Source: Rebecca billardiae RCC1528 (lineage: Eukaryota; Haptophyta). From it: a stretch of DNA of 64,000 bases. This document shows positions 29,390 to 39,599 of the stretch, piece after piece. The position numbers and the translations under genes are program-made. Position 1 is the stretch's first letter. Each line of letters starts with the position of its first letter. The stretch is taken from NCBI GenBank assembly GCA_965240325.2, contig OZ251234.1:744001-808000 (forward strand), written 5' to 3'. The notes under the pieces were generated by a model. The model made no database searches and was not told the DNA's origin. It saw only the letters and a program-made list of their open reading frames with translations.

Positions 29390-31005
29390 TCACATGATGT
29401 AGGCCTTGCGCAGCTCGGAGCGACGCACTGCCACACCCGAGCGCGGATCGACAACCACCGCCTCCGCAGCGCCGCGCGGCTCCGCAGCGCTCTCCGCCCG
29501 TGGCACTGCAGCGCCGAGCAATCCAAGCGCGGCCGCCGAGCACACGCTGCCGTCGGGCAGCACGTAGGGCGGGTTGTCCTCGTCCATCTCCCTGCCCGTG
29601 CTCGCGCACAGCAGCATCGAGCGGGTGTGGTGGGCGAGCGGCAGGCGGGTGCTCAGGTCGCGCAGCTCCGCGCAGCACGCGGGGCACGCGCGCGCGCGCA
29701 GCCCATCGTAGCCGCCGCCGCCGCCGCCCGCTGCGACGCACGTCCTGCGCGCGACGCCGGTCGGTGCGAGAGGCATGCGGGCGGCAGGGCGGCGCACGTG
29801 AGTGCGTGGGCGCCTTGCGAACAGGCGCGCGTGTGCGTGACGCTGCGCTGCGCCGCGTGTGCCGCGCGCGCACGGTGTCTTCAGCGCGGCCAGCCCCGTC
29901 GCGAGCGCGAGCAGCAGCGGCGCGTGCTGCGGCGCGCAGTGCAGCGCGCGGTGGTCGTGGCTGAACTGGCGCTCGAGCTCCGCCCACGCGCCGTCCGCAA
30001 AGAGGGAGGCGTACGCGCTGCCGGCGGCGGCGGCGGCGGCGGCATCGGGGAATGCGGCGGTCGCCATCGCGCGCTGGATCTCGCCCATGTGCGCGCTCGA
30101 GTGCGGCGGGAAGTGCGTGCGCGCGTACGCGATCGCCGCGCCCTTCTCGCCCCGCCGCACCGTCTCGACAAACTCCTGCAGCCGCAGTCTGAACTCGAGC
30201 GAGCTCTTGTGCCGGCGGAGGCGCGCGCGGTTGTCCGAGGCCCAGCCGAGCGCGGGCGCGCAGTCGCGCCGGCGCAGCGCCGCGAGGATCTCGCGCGCCT
30301 CCGCGAAGACCTCGGCGTCCACCAGTCCGTGAAGCTCGCCCGCGTCCGTGAGCGCGTCCGCCGCGACCGTGAGGCCCTGCCGGTGGCACCAGTCGGTCAG
30401 CAGCCAGTCTGTGCGCTGCTGCGCGAGGTGCGCTCCCTCGGGCGTGCTCGCGCTCGTCATGTCAAGCAGGCACACGTGCGCCAGTCGTTGCTTGCACCGC
30501 CGCACGTGCTCTTCCTGCTCGACGCGCCCGTCATCGACCTGCGCGAGCGATCGGGCGCGCCAGGTGAGGATGGTGCACGTGAGCCCCCCGTGTCGCACGA
30601 GCTCCTGCGCGCGGGCGGAGGTGTGACGTGAGGGCCATGCGGTGGGGTCGACGCACCGCCGTGCGCACGAACCTTGCGCTTCAGCCCCTGCAGCCGGCCG
30701 ACGAGATCGCCGAGCGCGCGCTTCGCGTCGCCCCGGCCGAGCGGGCCGGCATCGCCCGATTCGTGGCCGAGCGCGCAGATGTCGCTGATGATGGCGGAGA
30801 GCTCCTTCTCGATGCGCCGTTGGCTTGAGCGGCAGCTGGCGCTTAGCTTCTCCGCAGGCACGCGGAGGAGCGGCTGGTCGAGCTGCGGGACGAGGCCGGA
30901 GCGGCTCATGTTCTGCCGCCCCGTCAGTCCACGGCCGGGCCCGGCCGCACGGCGCGGCACCCGCCAGGCGCCAAGCGCACTCATGATCGGGCTTCTCAAG
31001 GACAT
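29390..31005 (-). CDS. MAEA: MAEA/Gid9-type subunit of GID/CTLH E3 ubiquitin ligase (two introns)
   Basis: Three exons give a complete MAEA-like protein of about 450 aa: 31005-30673, 30538-29874 and 29744-29390. Exon 1 carries LDQPLLRVPAEKLSASCRSS...LQGLKRK, matching the MAEA N-terminus. Intron 1 (30672-30539, 134 bp) is GTTCGT...CGCGCAG, phase 0. Exon 2 holds LisH/CTLH/CRA text (RTDWLLTDWCHRQGLTVAAD, LGWASDNRARLRRHKSSLEF). Intron 2 (29873-29745, 129 bp) is GTGCGC...GCGCAG and restores LKTP followed by TCV. Exon 3 holds the RING-like C-terminus (CPACCAELRDLSTRLPLAHH, then MDEDNPPYVLPDGSVC) and the hallmark ending RKAYIM. The family pairs with RMD5 to ubiquitinate metabolic enzymes in cytosol and nucleus. 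ATGs at 31005, 30984 and 30909 all precede the homology, so the exact start is open. Confidence 0.88.
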
Positions 31006-31219
31006 GCGGGTACGATATCAATAAGTATTCATCGATTGGGTTTCGGTTACCCGCCGCTCCAATACTAGATACTACTACTGTTTCAGGCTTGGGGCTAGTA
31101 ACTTGGCGGCAGGGGCGAGACGCTGTTATCAAGGAAGGAGGGAGCCGGGCGCAAGGGCGCCCAGCCGCATCAGTCGTGGTTCGGGGGCGCCGTGTGCGGT
31201 GCATTCGCAGGCGCAGTCG

Positions 31220-33268
31220 ATGGGCGAATGCCCTCCAGCGCACACGGACATCGCCGTCGAATCGCTCAACGCCTCCTTCAACGATGGCGCGCGTGGCGCG
31301 GGCGCGGACGCGAGGACCTCAAGCAGCGGCGCCGCCCTCGGGGCCGTGGGTGAGGCCATCCACCCATGCGCCGCACGGGTGAACGCGTCGCCCACGCGGC
31401 TGGCAGATTTCGACGCCGGGAGGCGGAACGTCCTGCGCGGCGCCCATACGCCCGCTGCCAACGCGCACTCCTCAGACCCGGCGGTCCGCAGGAAGGTGAC
31501 GTGGGCGCCATCGGCGCCGCCGATGGCCGCCGTGCTCCAGGCTCCGGACAAGCGCCCCGCCGTGCGCGAATGGCGCTGGCAGGAGGCGCAGGACGTGGCG
31601 GCGGGCGAGCAGCTGCCCGGCGCCGAGCGCGCCACCGCCCGCGCGGGCCCGCGCTCGATGCTCCTGTGCTGCGCCGTGCCGGTCGTCGCGCCAGCAGACA
31701 CGTTCGCCAACTGGGCGGGCAACCTGAGGACGGCCGTGCCGGTGAGCGCGCCGACGTGCGACGCGGAGCTGGCGAAGCTGGTCGCGCGGGCAAAGGCGGA
31801 GGCGCGCACGCTGCGCGTCGTCGGCGCCGCCCTCTCCACCTCGCCCTGCGTGTGCGACGGCGCTGAGGGCGCGCGTGCCCTCCTGCTCGCACTGAGCGCG
31901 TACTCGGAGCCGAGCCAGCCCAACCTGCACATCGACCGGGGCCGGCTGCGCGTGTGGGTGAACGCGGGGTGGACGCTGGGCAAGCTGCTCGCGCGGGTGC
32001 ACGCGCAGCACCCGCGCCTCTTCCTGCCCACGCAGCCCGCGGCGCCCGGCTCCACCATCGCCGGCGCCGTGTGCAGCTCGGTGCACGGCTGCGCGACCAA
32101 CTTTGGCCTCCTCGCCGACGCGGTGGTCGCGGTGCGCGTGCTCGGTGCCGACGGCAAGGCGCGGGTGGTGCGCGAGGAGGAGGAGCTGCGGTACCACCGC
32201 TGCGCGTTCGGCCTGCTCGGGATCGTCACGCACGTCGAGCTCCAGTTCCTCAGGCTCCACGAGTTCGTCGCGCGGCCGCGCACGGACACGCTCGCGCTGC
32301 CGCTGCAGGCGGCCGCGCTGCGCGACGCCGTGCTCACCAACGTGCGCGCCGAGCGCTGGCAGGAGTACTTCTTCAACCCGTACACCGGCCGGGTGCTGCG
32401 GCTGAGCTGGGGCATGTCCGAGCTGGTGGGCACGCCGCCGCACCCGTCGATCCGCCGGCTGAGCACGGGCGAGGTCGCCTCGTCGCACGCCACGCCCAAG
32501 GTGATGGCATGCGACGTGCTCAGCACACGCGCGGCGCCGCCGCCCGCGCAGCCAGGCGGCGGGCGGTGGACGCGCGCGGGCGTGGTCGCCGCGCTCGACC
32601 TCACGCTCACCGAGCTCGAGCGCGGGATGCGACACGTGGAGGTGTCGGCGCACGACACGTACTTCCTCGAGCACGCCGCGCCCGCCCTCTTCCTCTCGTA
32701 CTTCATCCCCGTCGACTCGGCGCTCGACAACGTGCGCGCCGCGCTCACGGTCGTCGCCGAGGTCGCCGCGTCGCTGTGCGAGGGCGCCGAGCCGGCGTAC
32801 CTCATCGACCTGCCCGTCCAGTTCCGCTTCGTGCGCGGCTCGGGACGCGCGCTGCTCTCGCCCATCTACGCGGAGGGGGTGGACGACCCCGCCGACGGGC
32901 CGCTCTACCTCGCCATCGAGCTCGCCACGCTCACTGGCCACGGGATCGACGCGTCGCTGCGTCGGCAGGAGAGCGCGCCGATGCGCGCGTGCGTCGACGC
33001 GTTCGCCCGCGTCGAGAAGGGGTGGCGCGCAATCTCGCCGGAGGCGCGGCCGCACCTGGGCACGCTGTTTGGCCTGCAGCGCGAGGTGGACGGCAGCGTG
33101 CGCCCGTTCGCACGCGACGCCGCGCGCGCTGTGCTCGACGACGAGCGCAAGGCGCGCTTCGCGGCCAAGGTGGCAGCGCTCGACCCCGACGGCGTGTTCA
33201 CGCGCAGCTGGGCGGAGCAGCTGCTCGGGAGCGGCGGCGCGCACGCTTTCAGCGCGGGTGATGGGTAG
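31220..33268 (+). CDS. Sugar-1,4-lactone oxidase/dehydrogenase (ascorbate-type FAD enzyme)
   Basis: 682 aa from the first ATG, 31220 (the frame is open from a TTG at 31103). The first 160 residues are unrecognised, possibly targeting. Then NWAGN (about 164) begins an FAD_binding_4 domain with LRVVGAALSTSPCVCDGA and GSTIAGAVCSSVHGCATNFG (about 277). The C-terminal ALO-type domain has ARPHLGTLFGLQ (about 610) and FAAKVAALDPDGVFTRSW. This is the L-gulono-/L-galactono-/D-arabinono-1,4-lactone family that makes ascorbate-like acids. Covalently flavinylated members have His in the GxxHS loop; here that position is Leu (GAALS), as in plant galactonolactone dehydrogenase (GSGLS), so FAD is probably non-covalent. 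Head-to-head with MAEA. Confidence 0.8.
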   Translation: MGECPPAHTDIAVESLNASFNDGARGAGADARTSSSGAALGAVGEAIHPCAARVNASPTRLADFDAGRRNVLRGAHTPAANAHSSDPAVRRKVTWAPSAPPMAAVLQAPDKRPAVREWRWQEAQDVAAGEQLPGAERATARAGPRSMLLCCAVPVVAPADTFANWAGNLRTAVPVSAPTCDAELAKLVARAKAEARTLRVVGAALSTSPCVCDGAEGARALLLALSAYSEPSQPNLHIDRGRLRVWVNAGWTLGKLLARVHAQHPRLFLPTQPAAPGSTIAGAVCSSVHGCATNFGLLADAVVAVRVLGADGKARVVREEEELRYHRCAFGLLGIVTHVELQFLRLHEFVARPRTDTLALPLQAAALRDAVLTNVRAERWQEYFFNPYTGRVLRLSWGMSELVGTPPHPSIRRLSTGEVASSHATPKVMACDVLSTRAAPPPAQPGGGRWTRAGVVAALDLTLTELERGMRHVEVSAHDTYFLEHAAPALFLSYFIPVDSALDNVRAALTVVAEVAASLCEGAEPAYLIDLPVQFRFVRGSGRALLSPIYAEGVDDPADGPLYLAIELATLTGHGIDASLRRQESAPMRACVDAFARVEKGWRAISPEARPHLGTLFGLQREVDGSVRPFARDAARAVLDDERKARFAAKVAALDPDGVFTRSWAEQLLGSGGAHAFSAGDG

Positions 33269-33577
33269 CGTGATGCGGCTGCCGCGCCGGGACGATGATG
33301 ATGGCGAGGGCTGCGCTGGCCGCGCTGTGACCCGTCGCAACTAGTCTGAGCTGTCGCGGACGCCGTCGTCGTAGTTATCTCCGCGGTGCGCGCAGCCGAG
33401 TACTGAGTACTGTTGGCAGTGTTACCACTCGAGACCCCTCATTGGGAACGGATAACTCGACGGGTGGGCGCGGGCAAAGGCGGCTCGATGGCCGCATCCC
33501 GACGCATGGACGTGTTCTCCTCGTCGTGCTCGACACGGCAATACCGGTCTCGCCGCCGCCGGATGTCCCGTTGGAGG
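33269..33577. other. Intergenic, no gene seen
   Basis: 3' flank of the lactone oxidase gene with no coherent frame. Confidence 0.4.
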
Positions 33578-33974
33578 TGCCACGGGCAGCAACGCGCCTG
33601 GCGGCGTGGGCGGCGGTGCGGGCGGCAGCGCGGGCATCCGGTGCGAGCACCCGCCGGCGCCGTCCGTGCCCAGGGTCGCCGCTCGGCTGCCAGGGGCGAG
33701 CAACTGACGCTGTCATGCCGATCCTATGTAGCCGTCCCTGGCGCGGATCCTATGGCATATAGGATCGCGCGCGCGCGCGCGGTCGCGCGCGCGCGCGCGC
33801 GACCGCCGTGGCAGTGGCGGCAGGCGGAGATGGTGTGTGTCGACAGCCGGTGGAGTTGTGTGTACGATATAGCAACACCGATGATCGTATGCGCAAAACT
33901 GAGCCGCTGGCGCTCTGGTGAACTCATCCTATGCCATAGGATCAGATCCTATCTGTTGCAGTGGGATATCCGAT
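33578..33974 (-). repeat. Repeat R3, truncated copy
   Basis: Shares sequence with 59512-59920 in inverted orientation: the GCAACGCGCCTGGCGGCG block, GGCTGCCAGGGGCGAGCAAC, a (CG)n tract, TCGTACACAC/GATCATCGGT blocks and the terminus GTTGCAGTGGGATATCCG. The left side is cut off at about 33578. The (CG)n run at 33763-33803 is a potential Z-DNA tract. Confidence 0.75.
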
Positions 33975-35067
33975 GAGTGCGCGGCGCGCTGCGCGGTGGC
34001 GGTGCGTTGCTGAGTGCCGGTGGGTGTCTGGGTGGGCCGGCGGTGGGGCGCGTGCGCGGGCACGCGCGCCGCCATGGCCGCGCCGGCCGGCCTGGCGAGG
34101 TTCGCAGAGGCAGCCGCCGACTTGATCGAGGTCACGTACTTCTCGAATGACTCCGACTCGATCGAGCCAGCCTCGGTGAGCGCAACGAGCTGCGGGTAGC
34201 GCTGCTGCGTGAGGTGGAGAGCGAGAATGAGTGTCAGTGAGGAGCAGTTGAAAACGTCTGGCCCCAGTTCCAGCTGGTTGAACTCGCTGAGCGTCTGATG
34301 CTCGTAGGTGGCGATCCAGTTGTCGACGTTGGCGTGAGAGGTGAGCGGCTTCAGCGAGAGGAGCTCGGTCAGCTTGAGCCGCCCAGTCGTCAACGGCGAG
34401 CGCCGAGAGTTGACGACGAGGTAGTGGTGCACGTCCGCGAACGTCGGGCGGTGAGGGAGACTTGCGTGGATCGCGTCGGCCAATCCGCTCGACATCGAGT
34501 CCGTGAGGAGCGTCTTCATGAGAATGCCCGAGATGTTGAGGTACACGAACTGGCGATGGGCCTTGAGGCGGATCGATACCGCCTTGACGCGCAAATCGAG
34601 CTGCTGGAGCTCGTCCTCCACATCGCCTGCGACAGACAGAGAGAGGGGCTGGAGGAAGGGGCGCGGCTGAGCCGCGCGGCGCACGGCGGACGCGCGGACG
34701 CGTCGTCGTCATGCTCCTCCTCCGAGTCGTCCGAGTTGGAGGTGGAGAGCGGGGAATACGCGCGCGGAGTGATCGGTTCCGGGGCGTACATCTTGGGCGT
34801 GCCAATGGCGGACGCCGGCTCGAAGTCCAGGCCACGCCGCGCGCGCGTCCGCGCCGCCAGCGTGCCAAAAATTGACTCGGTGATCAAATCATGCTCCACC
34901 TGGAGCTGAGCGATGCGCTCGAGGGACTCCTCGTCCTGGGTGAGCGAACGCGAGAGTGGGTTCTTGGGGTCCTCAAACATCATCACCTCGACCGAGGCCC
35001 CCTCGAGCTTGAGGAGGGCCTTGATTGAGCGCGCGCGCGTCGGATGCGACTGCTGAGATCGCGTCAC
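33929..35067 (-). pseudogene. Unrecognised two-part gene (gag-like?), spliced or frameshifted
   Basis: Part 1 (35067 to about 34693) reads KALLKLEGASVEVMMFEDPK, LTQDEESLERIAQLQVEHDL and an acidic SNSDDSEEEHDDD. Part 2 (34626-33929) reads GDVEDELQQLDLRVKAVSIR, YLNISGILMKTLLTDSMSSG, HANVDNWIATYEHQTLSEFN and FEKYVTSIKSAAASANLA. Part 2 starts right after a good 3' splice site (pyrimidine tract then GTCGCAG|GCGATG). A short 65-bp intron (34691-34627) would join them, but its donor is weak, so a frameshift is equally possible. Composition and layout resemble a retroelement gag; no zinc knuckle or protease is seen. The last codons are donated by the terminus of R3. Confidence 0.45.
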
Positions 35068-36390
35068 TGGTTGATCTCAGTCCGCACGCGCGCGGCAGTC
35101 AAGTCGCTGTGAGTCGTGAGGGGCTTCGACGTCTTGCATGGGATCCTTCAGGTGCCCACCAGAGGCCATGCCGTAGGCGTTCGAGCGCGCCGATACCAAC
35201 TGAGACATTAGTTACTGTATAGGGCTCTCGAAACGAAGGCGTGTTCTGGTGAACACAGCTTTAAACAATTTTAATTCGTGACATGCAAAGCCCTGGGAGA
35301 CCCAGCTCCGACCCCCTTTAATTGTTGTCACCTACTGATGGGGAAAGTAACACCGGAGTAGGAATACGAAGAATGGGGCCTCAAACGTTTTTTGATTAGG
35401 CACGCCTCGGGAATCGAGAACGCATGTCGTTACCTTTTTGAGCGCGCGCCATAGGGATGTCGTTGCGATTCCCACCTATTTGTTGACGCTTTTCTACGAC
35501 CATCCACCTCCCTTGACCATCCGCTCCCAAGTTGAGGAACCGCGACGTTGCTTTCGCCAGCGCGCCGCGTGCGCTCGGCACACACGATTGAGTATGACGA
35601 ACGAGCTCAGCGCGCTGCTGCAGGAGGTGAAGGCCACGCGCGACACGCAGAACGGCGCTCAGCCGATGTGGCTCGACGACCGGCACTCGCGCTCGCAATC
35701 GCACACACGTACGTGTGCGACGAGGATCAGCTCCGCGGGCCTCCGCCGAACCCAGCGCCACAGATGCCATCGTCGGCGTCGCGAGGTACTGCGCCGATCT
35801 GGCGGAGATCCAGCGGCACGTGGCGGCGATCAAGCAGCCGCAGCCGCATCAGATGACGTGCACGAACGGCCTCATGGAGAAGCTCGTACCACAAGCCTAC
35901 CATTATAAGCCACCCGCTCGCCGACTTGCCTGACTACTACTCGCGCTGGCTCGTCATCAACGGGCGCGGCCTTCGAGCCGTCACCCGCGCCGCGCGCGGC
36001 TCGCGGCGCCATTGCGGAGGTGCGTGCCCGCCGGCGCGAGCTGCACAACACAACATGCACACCGACGCGAGCCGCTCGTACCACGTCGTGCCCGACGGGC
36101 CGTGCTCAGCGACGGCTGCAAGCCTACGCCATGCAGTCGGTTGTGCCCTGTGCCGCTCGCCCCGCACCTGCAGACCCGAGACCGGTGGGCCATCCGCGGT
36201 GCATGCTGTTGCCTTGCCGTCGTGCCCGAGCGGCCGTGCGCACCGACGACTGCATCGACGCGCGCCTCGCCGTGCGCCTCGGTGCGGGCTGCGTGCAGAA
36301 CCGCGGTGGCGGTGCGGTACCGTGCTGCGGCGCCGCGCGCGCGCCTGCGGCGCGCCACCGGATGATACCTTTATAGTCAGCGCTGAACGG
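35068..36390. other. Decayed coding DNA on plus strand, no intact gene
   Basis: Fragments in three successive plus-strand frames look like one broken protein: MTNELSALLQEVKATRDTQN (35594), then ATDAIVGVARYCADLAEIQR and MEKLVPQAYHYK (35755-35910), then HPLADLPDYYSRWLVINGRG (from about 35910). Family unknown. A partial R4 repeat (GGGCTCTCGAAACGAAGGCG) lies at 35220-35243. Confidence 0.35.
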
Positions 36391-36398
36391 CCAACTCG

Positions 36399-37185
36399 CA
36401 GGGCTGGGAGTTCGTGATCACGTGAGCGTGATATCACGGCGTGATCACGTGACACGTGATCACGTGACGCGTCACGTCGGCAATGGGTCCGTCACGTGAC
36501 AGCAGTCCGGTAGCCATGGTGTGCACCCGGACAGCCCCCGGGCCCGAGGCCGGGGCAGTGCGCGCCTGCCGCCTGCGCGGGGGCGCGCCGACTCCGCCGA
36601 GAGAGTACTCGACGAGCCGCAAGGCAGGTTCGCGGCCGCAGTCGGATGAGCCGCCGTGGCGGACGCGCCGAGCGCGGAGGCGGGCGCGCCGAGCGCGGAG
36701 TCGGCGCGTGTGAAGAAGCGCCTCAAGCCGGGGAGCGCCAGCTGGGCAAGGCGCGCCCGATCCCATCCTCGAGCGCACCAATGAATGGCCACGCGCGGCC
36801 GCCGGCCCGGGCCGCGGAAGGGCTCCGGCGCGGTGAGTGCGCGCGAGCTGGCCAAGTTTAAGATGGCTCGGCAGGCGAGCCTCATGCAGGTATTCAAAGA
36901 CGGGGCTGCTGACCACGACTAGTCGGAGTGCAGCTGTCTAATCGCGCTCTTCATGAGTACTCGTCTGCGCGAGTACTTGTCCGTGTCGTAGACGATTGAG
37001 ATTTCGTCATTATTCACTCCCAAATAGGCCCAAAAATTTTCGTCGCCTCGGGCCGGCGGGGCCCCGGGGGGACACCCCCCGGACCCCCCCGTGGGCCGGA
37101 CTCGTCACGTGATGTCACGTGATCACGCCTGTTGGGCAGCCGTGACGACACGTGATGGTCACTGTACGACGAATTCCCAGCCCTG
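36399..37185. mobile_element. Non-autonomous hAT element (MITE), complete
   Basis: 787 bp. Terminal inverted repeats CAGGGCTGGGAGTTCGT (left) and CAGGGCTGGGAATTCGT (right, reverse complement) have one mismatch and the classic hAT CAGGG start. A perfect 8-bp target duplication CCAACTCG (36391-36398, 37186-37193) flanks them, the exact hAT duplication length. Subterminal regions on both sides are packed with TCACGTGA palindromes, probable transposase-binding sites. The interior is GC-rich with no transposase. Confidence 0.88.
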
Positions 37186-37330
37186 CCAACTCGTCCCATC
37201 GTCGTCGGGTCTGCCGGCCCTAACCAGCTTCTCCGTCGCGTCCAAGACGCGCTGTGTTCGACCAGCCCCACCGGGACAAGGCCGCCAGGCCCCCGCAGTT
37301 TTAATGGCCTCGGCCTACGGCAATATGGGA

Positions 37331-37529
37331 TCTGAGACATTTAAGGGCTCTCGAAACGAAGGCGTGTGGCTTCGGCCTACGGCAATGGGCCCAGGCCACT
37401 GGGGGGCAAGGGAAGGATGAAAGCCTCGGGCTTCTGTCTCTGGCTGGCTGGCTCGGCTAAACGCCGAGGCAGCTCCGAAACGGTTTGACATCGAGCAACG
37501 TGGCTAGTGGAAGCCACGATCTCCGTATG
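37331..37529 (+). repeat. Repeat R4, copy 1
   Basis: Starts CTGAGACATTTAAGGGCTCT, followed by CGAAACGAAGGCGTGTGGCT. Near its end, GTGGCTAGTGGAAGCCAC forms a hairpin, then GATCTCCGTATG. Matches 43187-43395; a start fragment is at 35208-35243. Confidence 0.8.
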
Positions 37530-38123
37530 CACTCATCGGACGCCGTACACGCACCCAATGATTGATTATGACTGGCCAATGCGGCCGGGCCTATCACGCG
37601 CATGGGCGCTCACTGTCGCGTGTTCGAGCTCATTTCTGCTTGTCGTGCATTCATCGATCAGCTTCCTTCAACAGCTTCACGGGATGGTACCGGGCCCATG
37701 CGCGGCGGCGCGCGGCGGCAGAGCGCGCGTCTATAGTATTATGTTAACCTCGCCCGATGGCCCCGACCGACTCGCGCCGACCAGACCGCGCACCACACGC
37801 GCGCGGCCAGCTGCCGCGGGCCCGAGGCTGGCTCTGGAGGCGGCGCACGCGTGCGCGCTGGCCCGAGGCGCGGCAACAGCGGCGGCGAGCAAGGCGCGCG
37901 GCGTGAGAGGGCGACATGCACTCCCTAGCACCTGCCCAGCCGCGCGCGCCGCCTCCGCGCGCGCGTACACGGCCGCAGGAGCTCGCGCCGTGCGCGCCCC
38001 ACTCGCCCTCCAGGGCGGGCGCCCACGAGAGTTAGTCGCTGGAGCGAGGCCGCGCAGCAGCGAAGCGGGAGCCAACCTCTGGCGCTGCCGCCACTGGGAG
38101 TTGACAGCCCTTACCGCCCTTGG
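37530..38123. other. Intergenic, no gene seen
   Basis: GC-rich sequence whose open frames are low-complexity Ala/Arg shadows. Confidence 0.35.
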
Positions 38124-38973
38124 GCTTGTCCCCTACACCCCTGGCTCGGGGGACGGCTGCCGTGGCGGCGGTGGGTGCGTGCTCGCCGAGCGTCCTAGCG
38201 GTCGATTGCGGGGCGTTCCGTGGCGGCACGCTGGGCGGGGCGGGCCCCAAGACGTAGGGGAACGTCGACAAAGCAGCCCGCTGATGTCTCTCCTCGCTCG
38301 TCGCCCTTGCGGTTGGCGCGCGCAACCACTTGCGGGCTTGAGCTTGTGCCGAGCGGTCACTTCCTGCCAGCCGACTCGACATGTGGGGAGCCTGGGCGCG
38401 ATGAGATGGCTCGGGGAGGTGGGGGTATGTATGCACAATGTATACGTACACGCGCGCTGTACTTCCGACCCCGCACGCCGCCTGAAAGAGGTCACGTTAG
38501 GCACGCGTCGCGCTCTCGCGTTTCAAACGGTGTGTGCCGCACGACATTTCCAGAGTCACGGATCACTGATCGAGCTGCTTTCCTGGTCGCCCATAGCACA
38601 GATAAGCCTACCCGACTAGCCCCATGCGTGACGGCCGGGTCTTGAGTGCTATGGCACCACTTGTAGCAGCTTCTTGCACGCTAGGCACTGCCACAAGCGC
38701 CGCGAGCCAGCTTCGTGAGCATTTGAACGCAGACACAAGGTGCGGAGGCAGTCTTCAGGGCGTGGCAATGGCATGGGAGTCCGCGTCTAGTGTTGTACAC
38801 GCAATGCGACGGCGCGCACACGCGCGACTACGTGCCACAAGGCCGGTGATACCCGCGAGCCGCCACGCTCACGCGCCCGTCGCTCCTCCAGCCGCCGCTT
38901 GGCGACGCCGCCCGGACTCAGCGACGACACTGGTCGCGGCCTCCCGGAATACAGGGGGGGGGGGGGGGGGGGA
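38124..38973 (+). repeat. Segmental repeat R5, copy 1 (about 850 bp)
   Basis: From CTTGTCCCCTACACCCCTGG to a poly-G tract. Near-identical direct copy of 54965-55800, differing by scattered substitutions and small indels. Here no gene follows; in copy 2 the glycosyltransferase-like gene starts 75 bp later. Confidence 0.9.
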
Positions 38974-39014
38974 CCTGTATTTACCCTTTCCCCCCCGCCC
39001 CCCCCCCCCCCCTT
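38956..39014. repeat. Poly-G / poly-C homopolymer pair
   Basis: A run of about 20 G ends R5. Forty or so bases later come C8-G-C18-type runs, then TTTATAACGGGC. The pair can form G-quadruplex or a G/C stem and is a likely assembly trouble spot. Confidence 0.85.
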
Positions 39015-39117
39015 TATAACGGGCTCCGGGTGATCAGACTGGCGGCCGAAGCCTCCAGCCCTACCCTGGCCAGCCCCCAACCAACCACCACCCTCACCCA
39101 ACCTCAAACCACTGACC

Positions 39118-39180
39118 AATTCTATGATTTAAAGACGCAGGCACGAGGGCGCAGCTCTCCTGATTCGTCTGTCGAAGTAC
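39118..39180 (+). repeat. Repeat R6, copy 1
   Basis: ATTCTATGATTTAAAGACGC, then CGCAGCTCTCCTGATTCGTC and TGTCGAAGTAC. Other copies are at 49799-49862 (+) and 53258-53325 (-). Confidence 0.65.
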
Positions 39181-39430
39181 TGAATGGAGTTAATGGAGGA
39201 TGTCGGAGCGCGTTGGCCGCGGGTGAGGGAGTCGTCGTAACCGATGCTGATCACACGGTCACTGAGGTAGTAGGCGCCCGGGGATGCCGCTGTTTTGCAG
39301 TCGTCGTCGGCCTTGATCATCATGTAGTTGCCCGCGTCGTCGTCGTCCGAGGCTGTTCAAGTTGATGCCGTAGTGCAGGTAGTGGATGTGGTCGCCCGGG
39401 CCGGTGTGCGCGGCCTAGTGGCCTTGCCGA

Positions 39431-39550
39431 GTTGAGGGAGTAGTCGCCCTTGCCGTTGAGGAAGTCGTCGTCCTTGCCGTTGAGGAAGTCGTCGCCCTGG
39501 CCGCAGAGGAAGTCGTCGCCCTTGCCGTTGAGGAAGTCGTCGTCCTGGCC
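39431..39550 (-). repeat. 24-bp in-frame tandem repeat, 5 units
   Basis: Units such as GTTGAGGAAGTCGTCGTCCT plus TGCC repeat five times. On the minus strand they encode GKGDDFLN/GQDDDFLN octapeptides without frame breaks. The containing ORF (39595-39320) has no ATG and no upstream partner, so coding status is uncertain. Confidence 0.7.
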
Positions 39551-39599
39551 GCTGAGGGTGCCTGCGCTGCCCAACCGGGCGCGTGACCGAGACACCTAG

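Noticed and set aside
30542-31243. N-terminal 235 codons of the single-frame MAEA ORF from 31243
   Set aside because: Does not resemble MAEA; the true N-terminus is in another frame joined by an intron.
31472-33340. 622-codon minus-strand ORF over the lactone oxidase
   Set aside because: Antisense shadow; the plus frame has FAD-binding and ALO motifs.
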